Assembly (NCBI RefSeq): GCF_021278025.1
Contig: NZ_JAIBHJ010000005.1
Location: 1 to 64,000 of the forward strand
Length of the DNA stretch: 64,000 bases
Direction of reading: 5' to 3'
DNA from: Motilimonas sp. E26
GTDB taxonomy: Bacteria > Pseudomonadota > Gammaproteobacteria > Enterobacterales > CBDFNC01
A program made the position numbers and the translations under genes. The notes below the pieces were generated by a model. That model had not been told where the DNA came from and searched no databases. It was given only the letters and a program-made list of their open reading frames with translations. Below are positions 47,136 through 55,528 of the stretch, piece after piece. Numbering within the stretch: position 1 is the first letter of the stretch; each line of letters starts with the position of its first letter.

Positions 47136-48323
47136 TCAATCGAGCAAACGAGGTACATAACGCTTTATAATGTATTCAACTAGTGAGACGCCGCCCAAAT
47201 CATTAAAACCTTCATGGTCACCATTGATCGCTATCGTGGCTTTAAGCTCAGGAATAACCAAAATAAACTGCCCCTTAAACCCTCTTGCAGCCATAACAGT
47301 GATATCTTTCCCCTTCAATTTAAACACATTACTCCACCAATAATAACCATATTGGCTCCATGTTGATCTTGTCGAGATATGGGGCGCGATTGAACTCTTT
47401 ATCCAATGCGCATTCACTAGTTGATCACCAGACCATGCGCCATTATTTTGCACAAGTTCACCAATTTTAAGCATATCCCAGCTTGTTAGTACTAACCCAC
47501 CTGCGGTGTTTGCACTGCCGTCAGCGAGTAGGTGCCACTCAAAATACTTAATTCCCATTGGCAGAAATAAGTTCTGCTTGGCAAATTCAACCACACTGAC
47601 TCCAGTCGCATTTGCTATGATCCGCCCCACCAGCGTGGCTGGGCCTTCACCATAATTAAAACCTTCAATGCCACTTTCGGCAGCGCCAAATCCTAGAATA
47701 AATTCGACAGGGTCTGGCGCTGCGAAATATGCCTCTAATTGAGGTGAAAAAGCACTTTGACCATCATTAACCGCAAATAGAGGCATATTGCCAATCGGTG
47801 ATTTCATCAGCAGTAGATCTTCAATCGTAACCGTTTTACCATACTCGCCAAGCAGGTGAGTATGATCCGGTAAATACATGGCAATGGAATCATGAACTGA
47901 GTGAATAAAACCTTTATCTATCGCAATTCCTACCAGCAAAGATGTGACACTTTTTGTCACGGAATTTAACCCATAAAGCTCAAGCTTGGACTCACCGTTA
48001 GCAAAGCAGTTAAACCGAATAGTACCCGCAACACTAACAATCATCGCTTTAAGCTCATCACCGGAGCGTATTCTGTTAAGGCAAAGCCGAGCTAAGAATG
48101 GTTCGTCATAATCAATAAAAACTTCAGGCACAATAACATCAGATGGAGAGCCTTCCACCCAATATTCGTCGTTATGGGCTTCATTAGTCAGCTCATAAGC
48201 GCTAAGTACGTCATCATATATACTGGTATAAATTGACGCAGTGAAAATTAAAGCAAATATAAACATTATTAGGCCCAAACCAAAGAAGTTAGAATGATAG
48301 AGTTTTTTAATCAACAATCTCAC
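47136..48323 (-). CDS. Membrane-anchored serine hydrolase (class C beta-lactamase fold)
   Basis: A 395-residue protein with one N-terminal hydrophobic helix (about 14-34) and a beta-lactamase/penicillin-binding-type domain. The SVTK motif (SxxK) near residue 124 gives the nucleophile; FNYGEGP offers the Tyr and ARGFKGQF stands at the KTG position. It most resembles esterases/6-aminohexanoate-dimer-hydrolase-like enzymes rather than a resistance beta-lactamase. It stands alone; the substrate is unknown. Confidence 0.84.
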   Translation of the reverse strand: MRLLIKKLYHSNFFGLGLIMFIFALIFTASIYTSIYDDVLSAYELTNEAHNDEYWVEGSPSDVIVPEVFIDYDEPFLARLCLNRIRSGDELKAMIVSVAGTIRFNCFANGESKLELYGLNSVTKSVTSLLVGIAIDKGFIHSVHDSIAMYLPDHTHLLGEYGKTVTIEDLLLMKSPIGNMPLFAVNDGQSAFSPQLEAYFAAPDPVEFILGFGAAESGIEGFNYGEGPATLVGRIIANATGVSVVEFAKQNLFLPMGIKYFEWHLLADGSANTAGGLVLTSWDMLKIGELVQNNGAWSGDQLVNAHWIKSSIAPHISTRSTWSQYGYYWWSNVFKLKGKDITVMAARGFKGQFILVIPELKATIAINGDHEGFNDLGGVSLVEYIIKRYVPRLLD

Positions 48324-48475
48324 AAAGCAATCCTAACAATATTCAGCCACCTGAATTCAATGGCGACTTGACCTTCAACTATGTATGGAAAGTAGCTTAC
48401 TTACCATTGTAAAAAATATCTAATAATGACAAATGAAAATTAAGTACTGATATCAGTATGTAGTCCTGAAAAAAA

Positions 48476-48946
48476 TCACCTCGACCAAAGGCTATAAGGC
48501 TGCTGCATTAATTGCGAGTTGTAATAGCGCTTATCGCCCGTCACTTCTTCGCCGAGCCAGCTGGGCTTGGCAAAGGCTTCATCAACACTTGTTAACTCGA
48601 CTTCTGCGACCACCAGACCAGCGTTGTCACCGTAGAATTCATCTACTTCAAAGGTGTGCAGGCCTGCTTTCACCAAATAACGGGTTTTATCAATCACACC
48701 CGGTTCACATAAGGCCAATAAAGCTTGCGCTTCCGCGACGGGGATTTCTCGCTCCCACTCAAAACGACTTAATCCTGCAGCATCACTGATGCCTTTAATG
48801 GTTAAAAACCCTTGCTCACCTTTAATTCGCACCCGCACGCAGCGCTCAGGGGCAGAGTTTAAGTAACCTTGGGTAATGCGCTGAGCTTTAAAGGCGTCAT
48901 TCTTATAATCACCTGTCACTAAAAATTTACGCTCTATCTCTTGCAT
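48476..48946 (-). CDS. CYTH-domain triphosphatase-like protein
   Basis: A 156-residue single CYTH (triphosphate tunnel) domain. It begins with the signature EIERKFL (ExExK) and has paired basic/acidic strands RVRIKG, FLTIKG, RFEWEREI, DKTRYLV, TFEVDEF, VAEVEL. Family members hydrolyse tripolyphosphate or thiamine triphosphate; the exact substrate is unknown. It is monocistronic and divergent from an AraC gene (103 bp). Confidence 0.9.
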   Translation of the reverse strand: MQEIERKFLVTGDYKNDAFKAQRITQGYLNSAPERCVRVRIKGEQGFLTIKGISDAAGLSRFEWEREIPVAEAQALLALCEPGVIDKTRYLVKAGLHTFEVDEFYGDNAGLVVAEVELTSVDEAFAKPSWLGEEVTGDKRYYNSQLMQQPYSLWSR

Positions 48947-49049
48947 CTATACTGATCCTTTTCGGGTAATTTGGCTTAAACTGCGCAAACATTATCAAAT
49001 AAACCTGACATATGCTGAAACCGTCAACTAATTAGCGAGAGAAAAAAAG

Positions 49050-49943
49050 ATGAAAGCCAGTACGCAGCAGGGATATCAACAACGTCTAATCAAGGTGGTG
49101 GATTATATGTATCAACACTTAGATGCACCACTAGATGTGAATACCTTAGCCGATGTGGCCTGTATGTCACCGTATCACTTTCATCGTATCTATCGTTTGA
49201 TGACGGGTGAAACGATTAATACCACAGTGAGAAGGCTGCGTTTATTTCTATCTGCCGCCGAATTAATTCGCACTCAAGCGCCCATTGCAGAAGTAGCGAA
49301 AAAGTTTAACTACAGCACGTTAGAAGCTTATAGCCGCGCCTTCGCTCAGTTATTTAATCAGCCGCCCAGTGAGTATCGCCAACAAAATAGCCAAGGCAAT
49401 ACCACACCAGAACCGCTGTCACCCCAGTCGTGGATGCAGTTTCAGCCCTTTTATGATCAGGAGATCCACCTTATGTATCCAGTTGAAGTTACCGAAATAC
49501 CACAACTTAACTTTATCGGCATCAAACATCACGGCGATTATATGAAGATCGGCCAAGCCTTCGATAAGTTGTGTATGTATGCTGGCAGTCGAAACTTATT
49601 TACACCACAAACCCGTAGCTTTGGCATCTATTATCAGGATCCTAAAACCGTTGCGACGGAAGATCTGGAATCCATGGCTTGTATTACCATTGACGATCCG
49701 AATTTGGTACTGGAGGATGAGCAGATCCAACACTTGTCGATCCCAGCGAGTAAAGCTGCTGCTTTGATGTTTAAAGGGCCTTATGCCGAATTAGAGCAGC
49801 CCTACGCTTGGCTATTTGGCCAATGGTTGCCGCAAAGCGGCCGTACCCTTAAAGATCATCCCGCATTTGAAGAATACCTCAACAATCCACAAGACACAGC
49901 GCCAAAAGATCTACTCACAAGGATCTATTGCTTGGTTGAATAG
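49050..49943 (+). CDS. AraC-family regulator with GyrI-like effector domain
   Basis: A 297-residue regulator: the double helix-turn-helix is N-terminal (LADVACMSPYHFHRIYRLMTG; VAKKFNYSTLEAYSRAFAQ) and the C-terminal half (from about 150) is a GyrI-like small-molecule-binding fold, as in Rob/MarR-associated effectors. This order is usual for GyrI-AraC proteins. GAGAG precedes the ATG. The regulon and ligand cannot be inferred; it lies next to a terminator. Confidence 0.87.
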   Translation: MKASTQQGYQQRLIKVVDYMYQHLDAPLDVNTLADVACMSPYHFHRIYRLMTGETINTTVRRLRLFLSAAELIRTQAPIAEVAKKFNYSTLEAYSRAFAQLFNQPPSEYRQQNSQGNTTPEPLSPQSWMQFQPFYDQEIHLMYPVEVTEIPQLNFIGIKHHGDYMKIGQAFDKLCMYAGSRNLFTPQTRSFGIYYQDPKTVATEDLESMACITIDDPNLVLEDEQIQHLSIPASKAAALMFKGPYAELEQPYAWLFGQWLPQSGRTLKDHPAFEEYLNNPQDTAPKDLLTRIYCLVE

Positions 49944-49970
49944 CTTTATTAATCTTCTACACCAATAAAA

Positions 49971-49997
49971 AAAGCAGATCCTGATGGGATCTGCTTT
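49971..49997 (+). terminator. Rho-independent terminator after the AraC-GyrI gene
   Basis: AAAGCAGATCC, a TGATG loop, GGATCTGCTTT: an 11-bp perfect stem with a short A-rich approach; the T run is inside the arm end. Confidence 0.8.
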
Positions 49998-50031
49998 AGC
50001 AATTGAGACTGCAACACTCAAGGGTGAGTTT

Positions 50032-50097
50032 GTTTCACGAGCCGCCGTGAATACATCCATGTAGGCTGAAACAAGGCATCCCTGCCTTGTATACTCG
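50032..50097. repeat. REP-like palindromic element (copy 1)
   Basis: A compact structure of nested dyads: GTTTCA...TGAAAC, TACATCCATGTA and ACAAGGC-6-GCCTTGT, flanked by CGAG...CTCG. A related layout with the CATGGATG core is at 55383-55424, suggesting a dispersed repeat. A 63-residue frame through it is not a gene. Confidence 0.4.
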
Positions 50098-50149
50098 CTC
50101 AATCAAACCCACCCTTTCACGATTAGCTCAGCGAGAAGGCTAGTGATGA

Positions 50150-51046
<897 letters not shown>

Positions 51047-51085
51047 TTAAATTCAAGCAAAGACGAAACTGTGACTAAAACAAAT

Positions 51086-51101
51086 AGCCGTTTAGCCGTC
51101 T
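51086..51101. promoter_or_regulatory. Two tandem met boxes upstream of metF (MetJ operator)
   Basis: On the minus strand AGACGGCT and AAACGGCT are contiguous 8-mers matching 7 and 6 of 8 positions of AGACGTCT. They are 52 bp from the metF start, and the second 8-mer recurs in the metB operator. Confidence 0.7.
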
Positions 51102-51330
51102 GAATGGCTTAATTTAATGAATTATGAATTAATGTCAACAACTTTGATTTAACATGAAATTTACTCATAAATATGGTGAAATTTACTCATCTTCATGATT
51201 TATAGGTAAATCAATTTGCACTTACTTGGCAACAAACGTTGGAAATAGAAGGTATTACTGGAGACTGGTGTTTTTGTTTCGCTATACCTGTGGCATCCTG
51301 AACAAAACATTGCCACTAGGACTTTTCAAT

Positions 51331-52860
51331 ATGGATCACAATACTCCCAAGCTTTCCTTACGTACCATAGAATTAAGTGACTATACCCAAATAGCTGAAT
51401 TAATGGACTTAGTTTTTCCTGACGTGGGGGGAGCATGGCCAAAAACGACCATTATGGATCTTATTAAACAGTTTCCAGATGGACAAATTTGTATTGTAGA
51501 TAGCGATAAAATAGTCGGTGTTGCCCTCACTATTAAGGTCAGTTACAACCGCTATTCTTTACCTCATACTTACAATGACATCATAGATGAGAACAATGTA
51601 ATACAAAATAACCCAACGGGTGATGCCATGTACGGACTGGATGTGTTCGTGCATCCTGACTATCGCGGATTACGCTTAGGTCGCAGACTTTATGATGCGC
51701 GCAAAGAGCTGTGCCGAAATAAGAATTTTAAAGCTATCCTAGCGGGCGGCCGCATTCCTTTGTACTACAAACATGCCGATAAGTTGAGCGTGCCAGAATA
51801 CATAGACAAAGTTAAGCGCCGCGAATTACACGACCCTATTTTGTCATTTCAGTTGGCCAACGACTTTGATGTTAAGCGTTTGATGCGAGGCTACCTACCC
51901 GAAGATGATGCTTCAAAGGGCTATGGCACATTATTGGAGTGGGATAACTTTTTTTATGAAGAAGATATTACATCCGTCCACGATATTGAAAAAACCTTAG
52001 TACGTCTTGGCGTGATCCAATGGCAAATGCGTACCATGCACGATCTTGACGATTTAATGGATCAAGCCGAGTATTTTGTGTCTTCACTTTCTAACTATAA
52101 AGCCGATTTTGCGCTGTTTCCCGAGTTCTTCAATGCGCCACTAATGGGCTTACAAGAAGGGCAGAATTCAGTGGAGGCCATACGCTTTCTGGCCAGCTTC
52201 AGTGACGAGATAAAAAATCGCTTTTCACAAATGGCGGTTACCTACAATATAAACATCATTGCTGGCAGCGTTCCTGTTATCGAAGGCGAAAAGCTCTACA
52301 ACGTCTCTTATCTGCTGCACCGTGATGGTCAAATTGACGCTCAATACAAAATTCATATTACCCCTCACGAAGAGAAAGACTGGGTTATTGATGGTGGTAA
52401 TAGTGTCAAAGTATATGATACCGATGCCGGAAGAGTGGGCATATTAATCTGTTATGACAGTGAATTTCCTGAGCTAGGTCGAATGATGGCAGAGCAAGGC
52501 GTACAAATTATCTTTGTCCCGTTTTGGACCGACACCAAAAATGGTTACCAACGTGTGCGAATTTGCTCGCAAGCTCGTGCTATTGAGAACGAATGTTATG
52601 TTGCCATTGGCGGCAGTGTTGGCAACTTACCACGGGTTGATAACGTTGATATTCAATATGCCCAATCGGCGGTGTTTTCACCATCAGACATTTACTTTCC
52701 TCACGATGCCACTCTAACTGAAGCCAGTGCCAATACCGAGATGATCATCTTTGCCGATGTTGACCTCACCAAGTTAAAACAGCTTAATACCGAGGGGTCG
52801 GTGACCAATCTTAAACATCGTAGAAAGGACATTTACGGCTCGTTTATTAAAGCCGATTAA
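51331..52860 (+). CDS. Fusion of a GNAT acetyltransferase and a carbon-nitrogen hydrolase (nitrilase family)
   Basis: A 509-residue two-domain protein. Residues about 1-200 are a GNAT domain (VHPDYRGLRLGRRLYDAR is the acetyl-CoA loop near residue 107). Residues about 220-509 are nitrilase-like with the triad Glu in FPEFFNAP, Lys in YKIHITPHEE and Cys in ICYDSEFPEL. ATG 51331 has AGGA upstream; a TTG start at 51226 adds 35 residues without support. Homologues with this fusion occur in marine gammaproteobacteria; the substrate of either domain is unknown. The gene is alone, with divergent metF upstream. Confidence 0.88.
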   Translation: MDHNTPKLSLRTIELSDYTQIAELMDLVFPDVGGAWPKTTIMDLIKQFPDGQICIVDSDKIVGVALTIKVSYNRYSLPHTYNDIIDENNVIQNNPTGDAMYGLDVFVHPDYRGLRLGRRLYDARKELCRNKNFKAILAGGRIPLYYKHADKLSVPEYIDKVKRRELHDPILSFQLANDFDVKRLMRGYLPEDDASKGYGTLLEWDNFFYEEDITSVHDIEKTLVRLGVIQWQMRTMHDLDDLMDQAEYFVSSLSNYKADFALFPEFFNAPLMGLQEGQNSVEAIRFLASFSDEIKNRFSQMAVTYNINIIAGSVPVIEGEKLYNVSYLLHRDGQIDAQYKIHITPHEEKDWVIDGGNSVKVYDTDAGRVGILICYDSEFPELGRMMAEQGVQIIFVPFWTDTKNGYQRVRICSQARAIENECYVAIGGSVGNLPRVDNVDIQYAQSAVFSPSDIYFPHDATLTEASANTEMIIFADVDLTKLKQLNTEGSVTNLKHRRKDIYGSFIKAD

Positions 52861-52879
52861 CCTCGGCTTTAGATATCGC

Positions 52880-52908
52880 GACGCGTTCAAATGCCACTTG
52901 AACGCGTC
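52880..52908. terminator. Strong hairpin between convergent genes
   Basis: GACGCGTTCAA, ATGCCAC, TTGAACGCGTC: an 11-bp perfect stem without a T run. It overlaps the stop of the DMT gene and may stabilise or end both transcripts. Confidence 0.55.
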
Positions 52909-53815
52909 ATGATACCCCAACGGCTAGTTTCTGTTTACGCCGCCATAAAGGTTTAGCTGTACGTGCCACTACATTCCCCAAAATAACTAACGCTAGACCT
53001 AGACTAGAATAGATAGTCCAGTGGTATGACTCAAACACGCTAGAGACTACCAACGCCACAATTGGCGTAATGAGTAAAACATACGAGGCGGTGTTAGCCC
53101 CAATGCGATCCACCAAGATCAAATATAAGGTAAACCCCATCACCGTTGCGGGTACCGCTAGATAAAATAAACTGCCGAGGTATTTCACTTGTAAATCGAT
53201 ATTAAAAGGCAAATCACGTAAGTAAATAATCACCAATAACGCTGCGCAGCCATACAACATGCCATAGCTAGTAGCGGTGTAAGGTTTAATATTATCGCGT
53301 GTGTTACGCATACTGATCATATTACCCATAGAGAAACACCAAGTGCCCATTAGCGCATAACCAAGGCCAATTAACACATCCATTGACCATGTTGTCGCCA
53401 ATAAATCAGCGCCAAAGAGTAGCCCGATACCTGACAAGCCAATCGCCACGCCTAGCCAAAAATTAGCGGTAATGGGCGTTTTGAAAAATAAGCGACCATG
53501 TAACGCATTAAAAATGGGGGCCGTTGCCATAATTACCGCGGTTAAGCCACTGGCGATATAATGGGTGGCGCTGTAAAAGGCCAAGAAATTACAACAAAAC
53601 AAGCACAGCCCCTGCAAAGCAAAAAAGCGATGTTGTGATAACTTAGGTTGTTGCAACTGGTTAAACAACTTACCAAAAACAAACATCAACAAGGCAGCTA
53701 ACGCGAAGCGATAGAAGATTGACACTTCCGTTGCTACCAGGCCTTGCTGCCATTTAATAGCGATCCATGAAAAGCCCCACAAGCCTATCATCAGCACATA
53801 TATCAACGCCGACAT
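52907..53815 (-). CDS. EamA-family (DMT superfamily) transporter
   Basis: A 302-residue integral membrane protein with about ten helices in two EamA repeats: the first starts with WGFSWIAIKWQQG near residue 14, the second GLGYALMGTWCFS near residue 150, with a small-residue AVPATVMGF motif later. Family members export amino acids or metabolites; the substrate cannot be told. It is divergent from an AraC gene, which may regulate it. Confidence 0.87.
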   Translation of the reverse strand: MSALIYVLMIGLWGFSWIAIKWQQGLVATEVSIFYRFALAALLMFVFGKLFNQLQQPKLSQHRFFALQGLCLFCCNFLAFYSATHYIASGLTAVIMATAPIFNALHGRLFFKTPITANFWLGVAIGLSGIGLLFGADLLATTWSMDVLIGLGYALMGTWCFSMGNMISMRNTRDNIKPYTATSYGMLYGCAALLVIIYLRDLPFNIDLQVKYLGSLFYLAVPATVMGFTLYLILVDRIGANTASYVLLITPIVALVVSSVFESYHWTIYSSLGLALVILGNVVARTAKPLWRRKQKLAVGVS

Positions 53816-53965
53816 CTTACCGCTCCCATATCGATTTAAGATTGTTTGGTTTTAAGCAATAGCATGGCGTAAAGCTGTCCCGATAGCGCGGCTTTTAACA
53901 CGATCTTGCGGTTTTAATTGTCGCTAAAGATTGAGCGCCACCGTTGAAGCCTTTATTATTTTGTT

Positions 53966-54832
53966 ATGAACGAAAACATCCGCTATATGAGCTTTTTTAA
54001 ATCATCAAAAGTGTGCCATCGCCAGCAAGGGATCACGCCGAAATTGGCGTGGGCGCAATATAGCAATGCTTATGATCGTTTGTATTACCAAAACGATAAA
54101 TTTCATACCTTGAGCTTATATCTATCAGGTGGTGAGCAAACCCATCGTACCGATATACGCTCTGAATTAGGCGGTGCCGGTAAATTTTGCTTAATGCCAC
54201 AAGGCAGTGAAAGTCGCTGGCAGCTTGGCGATCCACAACAATTTATGCACCTATATTTTACGGATAGCCACCTAAAGCAATTAGCCTTGCAAGTGTTTGA
54301 CACTGACCCACGGCAACTCGCCCTGCCCGACCTAACCTTTTTTAGCCAGCCAGCGCTTGAAGCCATGTATCGCCAGCAAATGCTGTTAATGGATTGGTCG
54401 GCGCCGGAAAGCCATTTGGCCATGGCGCAAATGAGCGACACCATTTTAGTTAACTTATTACAAAGTACTGGGCTCACTAAACCACTGGGGATTATTAAAG
54501 GTGGACTGGCACCGAAAGTTGCCAAGCAAGTACAAGACTTTATGCAGGCAAATTTCCATCGCCAAATTTATTTACATGAATTAGCCGAGTTAGCGCAGCT
54601 TAGTGAATACCACTTTACCCGCATGTTTAAGGCTCACTTTGCCCGCACGCCGCAAGAATACTTAATGCAGCTGCGTATCGAGCAGGTTAAGCACTTACTC
54701 ACAGGCCCAATGAAGCTAGCCGACATCGCCCTCGCCTGCGGCTTTTCCAATCAAAGCCACATGGGGCGTTTCTTTAAACAATTAGTGGGCATGACGCCTA
54801 CGGCCTATCAAAAGTGTTTGGGGGTGAGATGA
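53966..54832 (+). CDS. AraC-family transcription regulator
   Basis: A 288-residue regulator with an N-terminal cupin-like arm (HTLSLYLSGGEQTHR) and a C-terminal AraC double helix-turn-helix (LAELAQLSEYHFTRMFKAHF; LADIALACGFSNQSHMGRFFK). It is 150 bp from the divergent EamA transporter gene, a common pairing in which the regulator controls the exporter. GCC TTTATTATTTTGTT lies before the ATG without a strong site, so the start is moderately sure. Confidence 0.88.
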   Translation: MNENIRYMSFFKSSKVCHRQQGITPKLAWAQYSNAYDRLYYQNDKFHTLSLYLSGGEQTHRTDIRSELGGAGKFCLMPQGSESRWQLGDPQQFMHLYFTDSHLKQLALQVFDTDPRQLALPDLTFFSQPALEAMYRQQMLLMDWSAPESHLAMAQMSDTILVNLLQSTGLTKPLGIIKGGLAPKVAKQVQDFMQANFHRQIYLHELAELAQLSEYHFTRMFKAHFARTPQEYLMQLRIEQVKHLLTGPMKLADIALACGFSNQSHMGRFFKQLVGMTPTAYQKCLGVR

Positions 54833-54895
54833 TAGGCGCTCACTTCAGCGCAGTCGCTATGAAGTTAACTTTAATTGCTACTTTGGAACACTTAC

Positions 54896-55363
54896 ATGGA
54901 ATATTTGGGGTACAAGACTCAAGAAATGCTGCTTGAATACTTGGACATTGCTTTCCCGTATGTCCCAAAACCATCTGAAAATGATCTTCTCATCTTCAGC
55001 GATGAAGATATTCCATGCCGCTGTATTCGCTTAGCAATGAAGTCCTATCAAGATGAACGCTTACCTAAATCTGGAGTGCGATATCTTCATAGCGAATTAA
55101 GTAATTTATCCAGTAAAGGAATGCAGTGGCTCTTACCCTCTTACCTAAGAGCTGCGATATGTTGTGAAGACCAATTTGACACGTTAACGAGCGAGGTGAT
55201 TTATGACTTTGAATTATCAAGCGACGCGAGCTTGAGATCACGTTATGCATTCCTGAACAAAGAACAAATTCATTGCCTTGCGGCCATTTTTGAATATCTA
55301 TCAGAAATACATGGGCATAGGATCGCCGAAGCACTTGATAAGCTGGAAAGGCTAAGTGAATAA
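54896..55363 (+). CDS. Hypothetical protein, DUF6714-like
   Basis: A 155-residue soluble protein. It has acidic helices, MQWLLPSYLRAAICCED near the middle (in the pattern W-LP-YL) and a C-terminal LNKEQIHCLAAIFEYLSE helix. This resembles small DUF6714-type proteins by pattern, which is a tentative link. ATG 54896 has GGAA 8 bases upstream; a TTG at 54875 is possible. There is no operon partner; the function is unknown. Confidence 0.55.
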   Translation: MEYLGYKTQEMLLEYLDIAFPYVPKPSENDLLIFSDEDIPCRCIRLAMKSYQDERLPKSGVRYLHSELSNLSSKGMQWLLPSYLRAAICCEDQFDTLTSEVIYDFELSSDASLRSRYAFLNKEQIHCLAAIFEYLSEIHGHRIAEALDKLERLSE

Positions 55364-55382
55364 ACGCTAATCAGCAGATATC

Positions 55383-55424
55383 AAAAGGCATGGATACCTT
55401 TTGCTAAGCGACCATGGATGGCTT
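55383..55424. repeat. REP-like palindromic element (copy 2)
   Basis: Two small dyads, AAAAGG-8-CCTTTT and AAGC-11-GCTT, around CATGGATA and CCATGGATGG. The core resembles the CATCCATG of the element at 50032-50097 on the other strand. It lies between the DUF6714-like gene and the metL terminator. Confidence 0.35.
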
Positions 55425-55484
55425 GAGCGCGCTGCAGAATAGCGTTTATTTGTTTACCGCGGACGAAAACATACCGCCACAAAA

Positions 55485-55504
55485 AAGCCACCCGAAGGTG
55501 GCTT
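55485..55504 (-). terminator. Rho-independent terminator of metBL
   Basis: AAGCCACC-CGAA-GGTGGCTT, read on the minus strand with a TTCG tetraloop and then TTTTTT. It lies 25 bases past the metL stop. Confidence 0.93.
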
Positions 55505-55528
55505 AGTACATATCGTGTTACGCGCCAG

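Noticed and set aside
49911-50102. A 63-residue minus-strand frame near the metF end
   Set aside because: It runs through the terminator and REP-like palindromes; the open frame is a by-product of the repeat.
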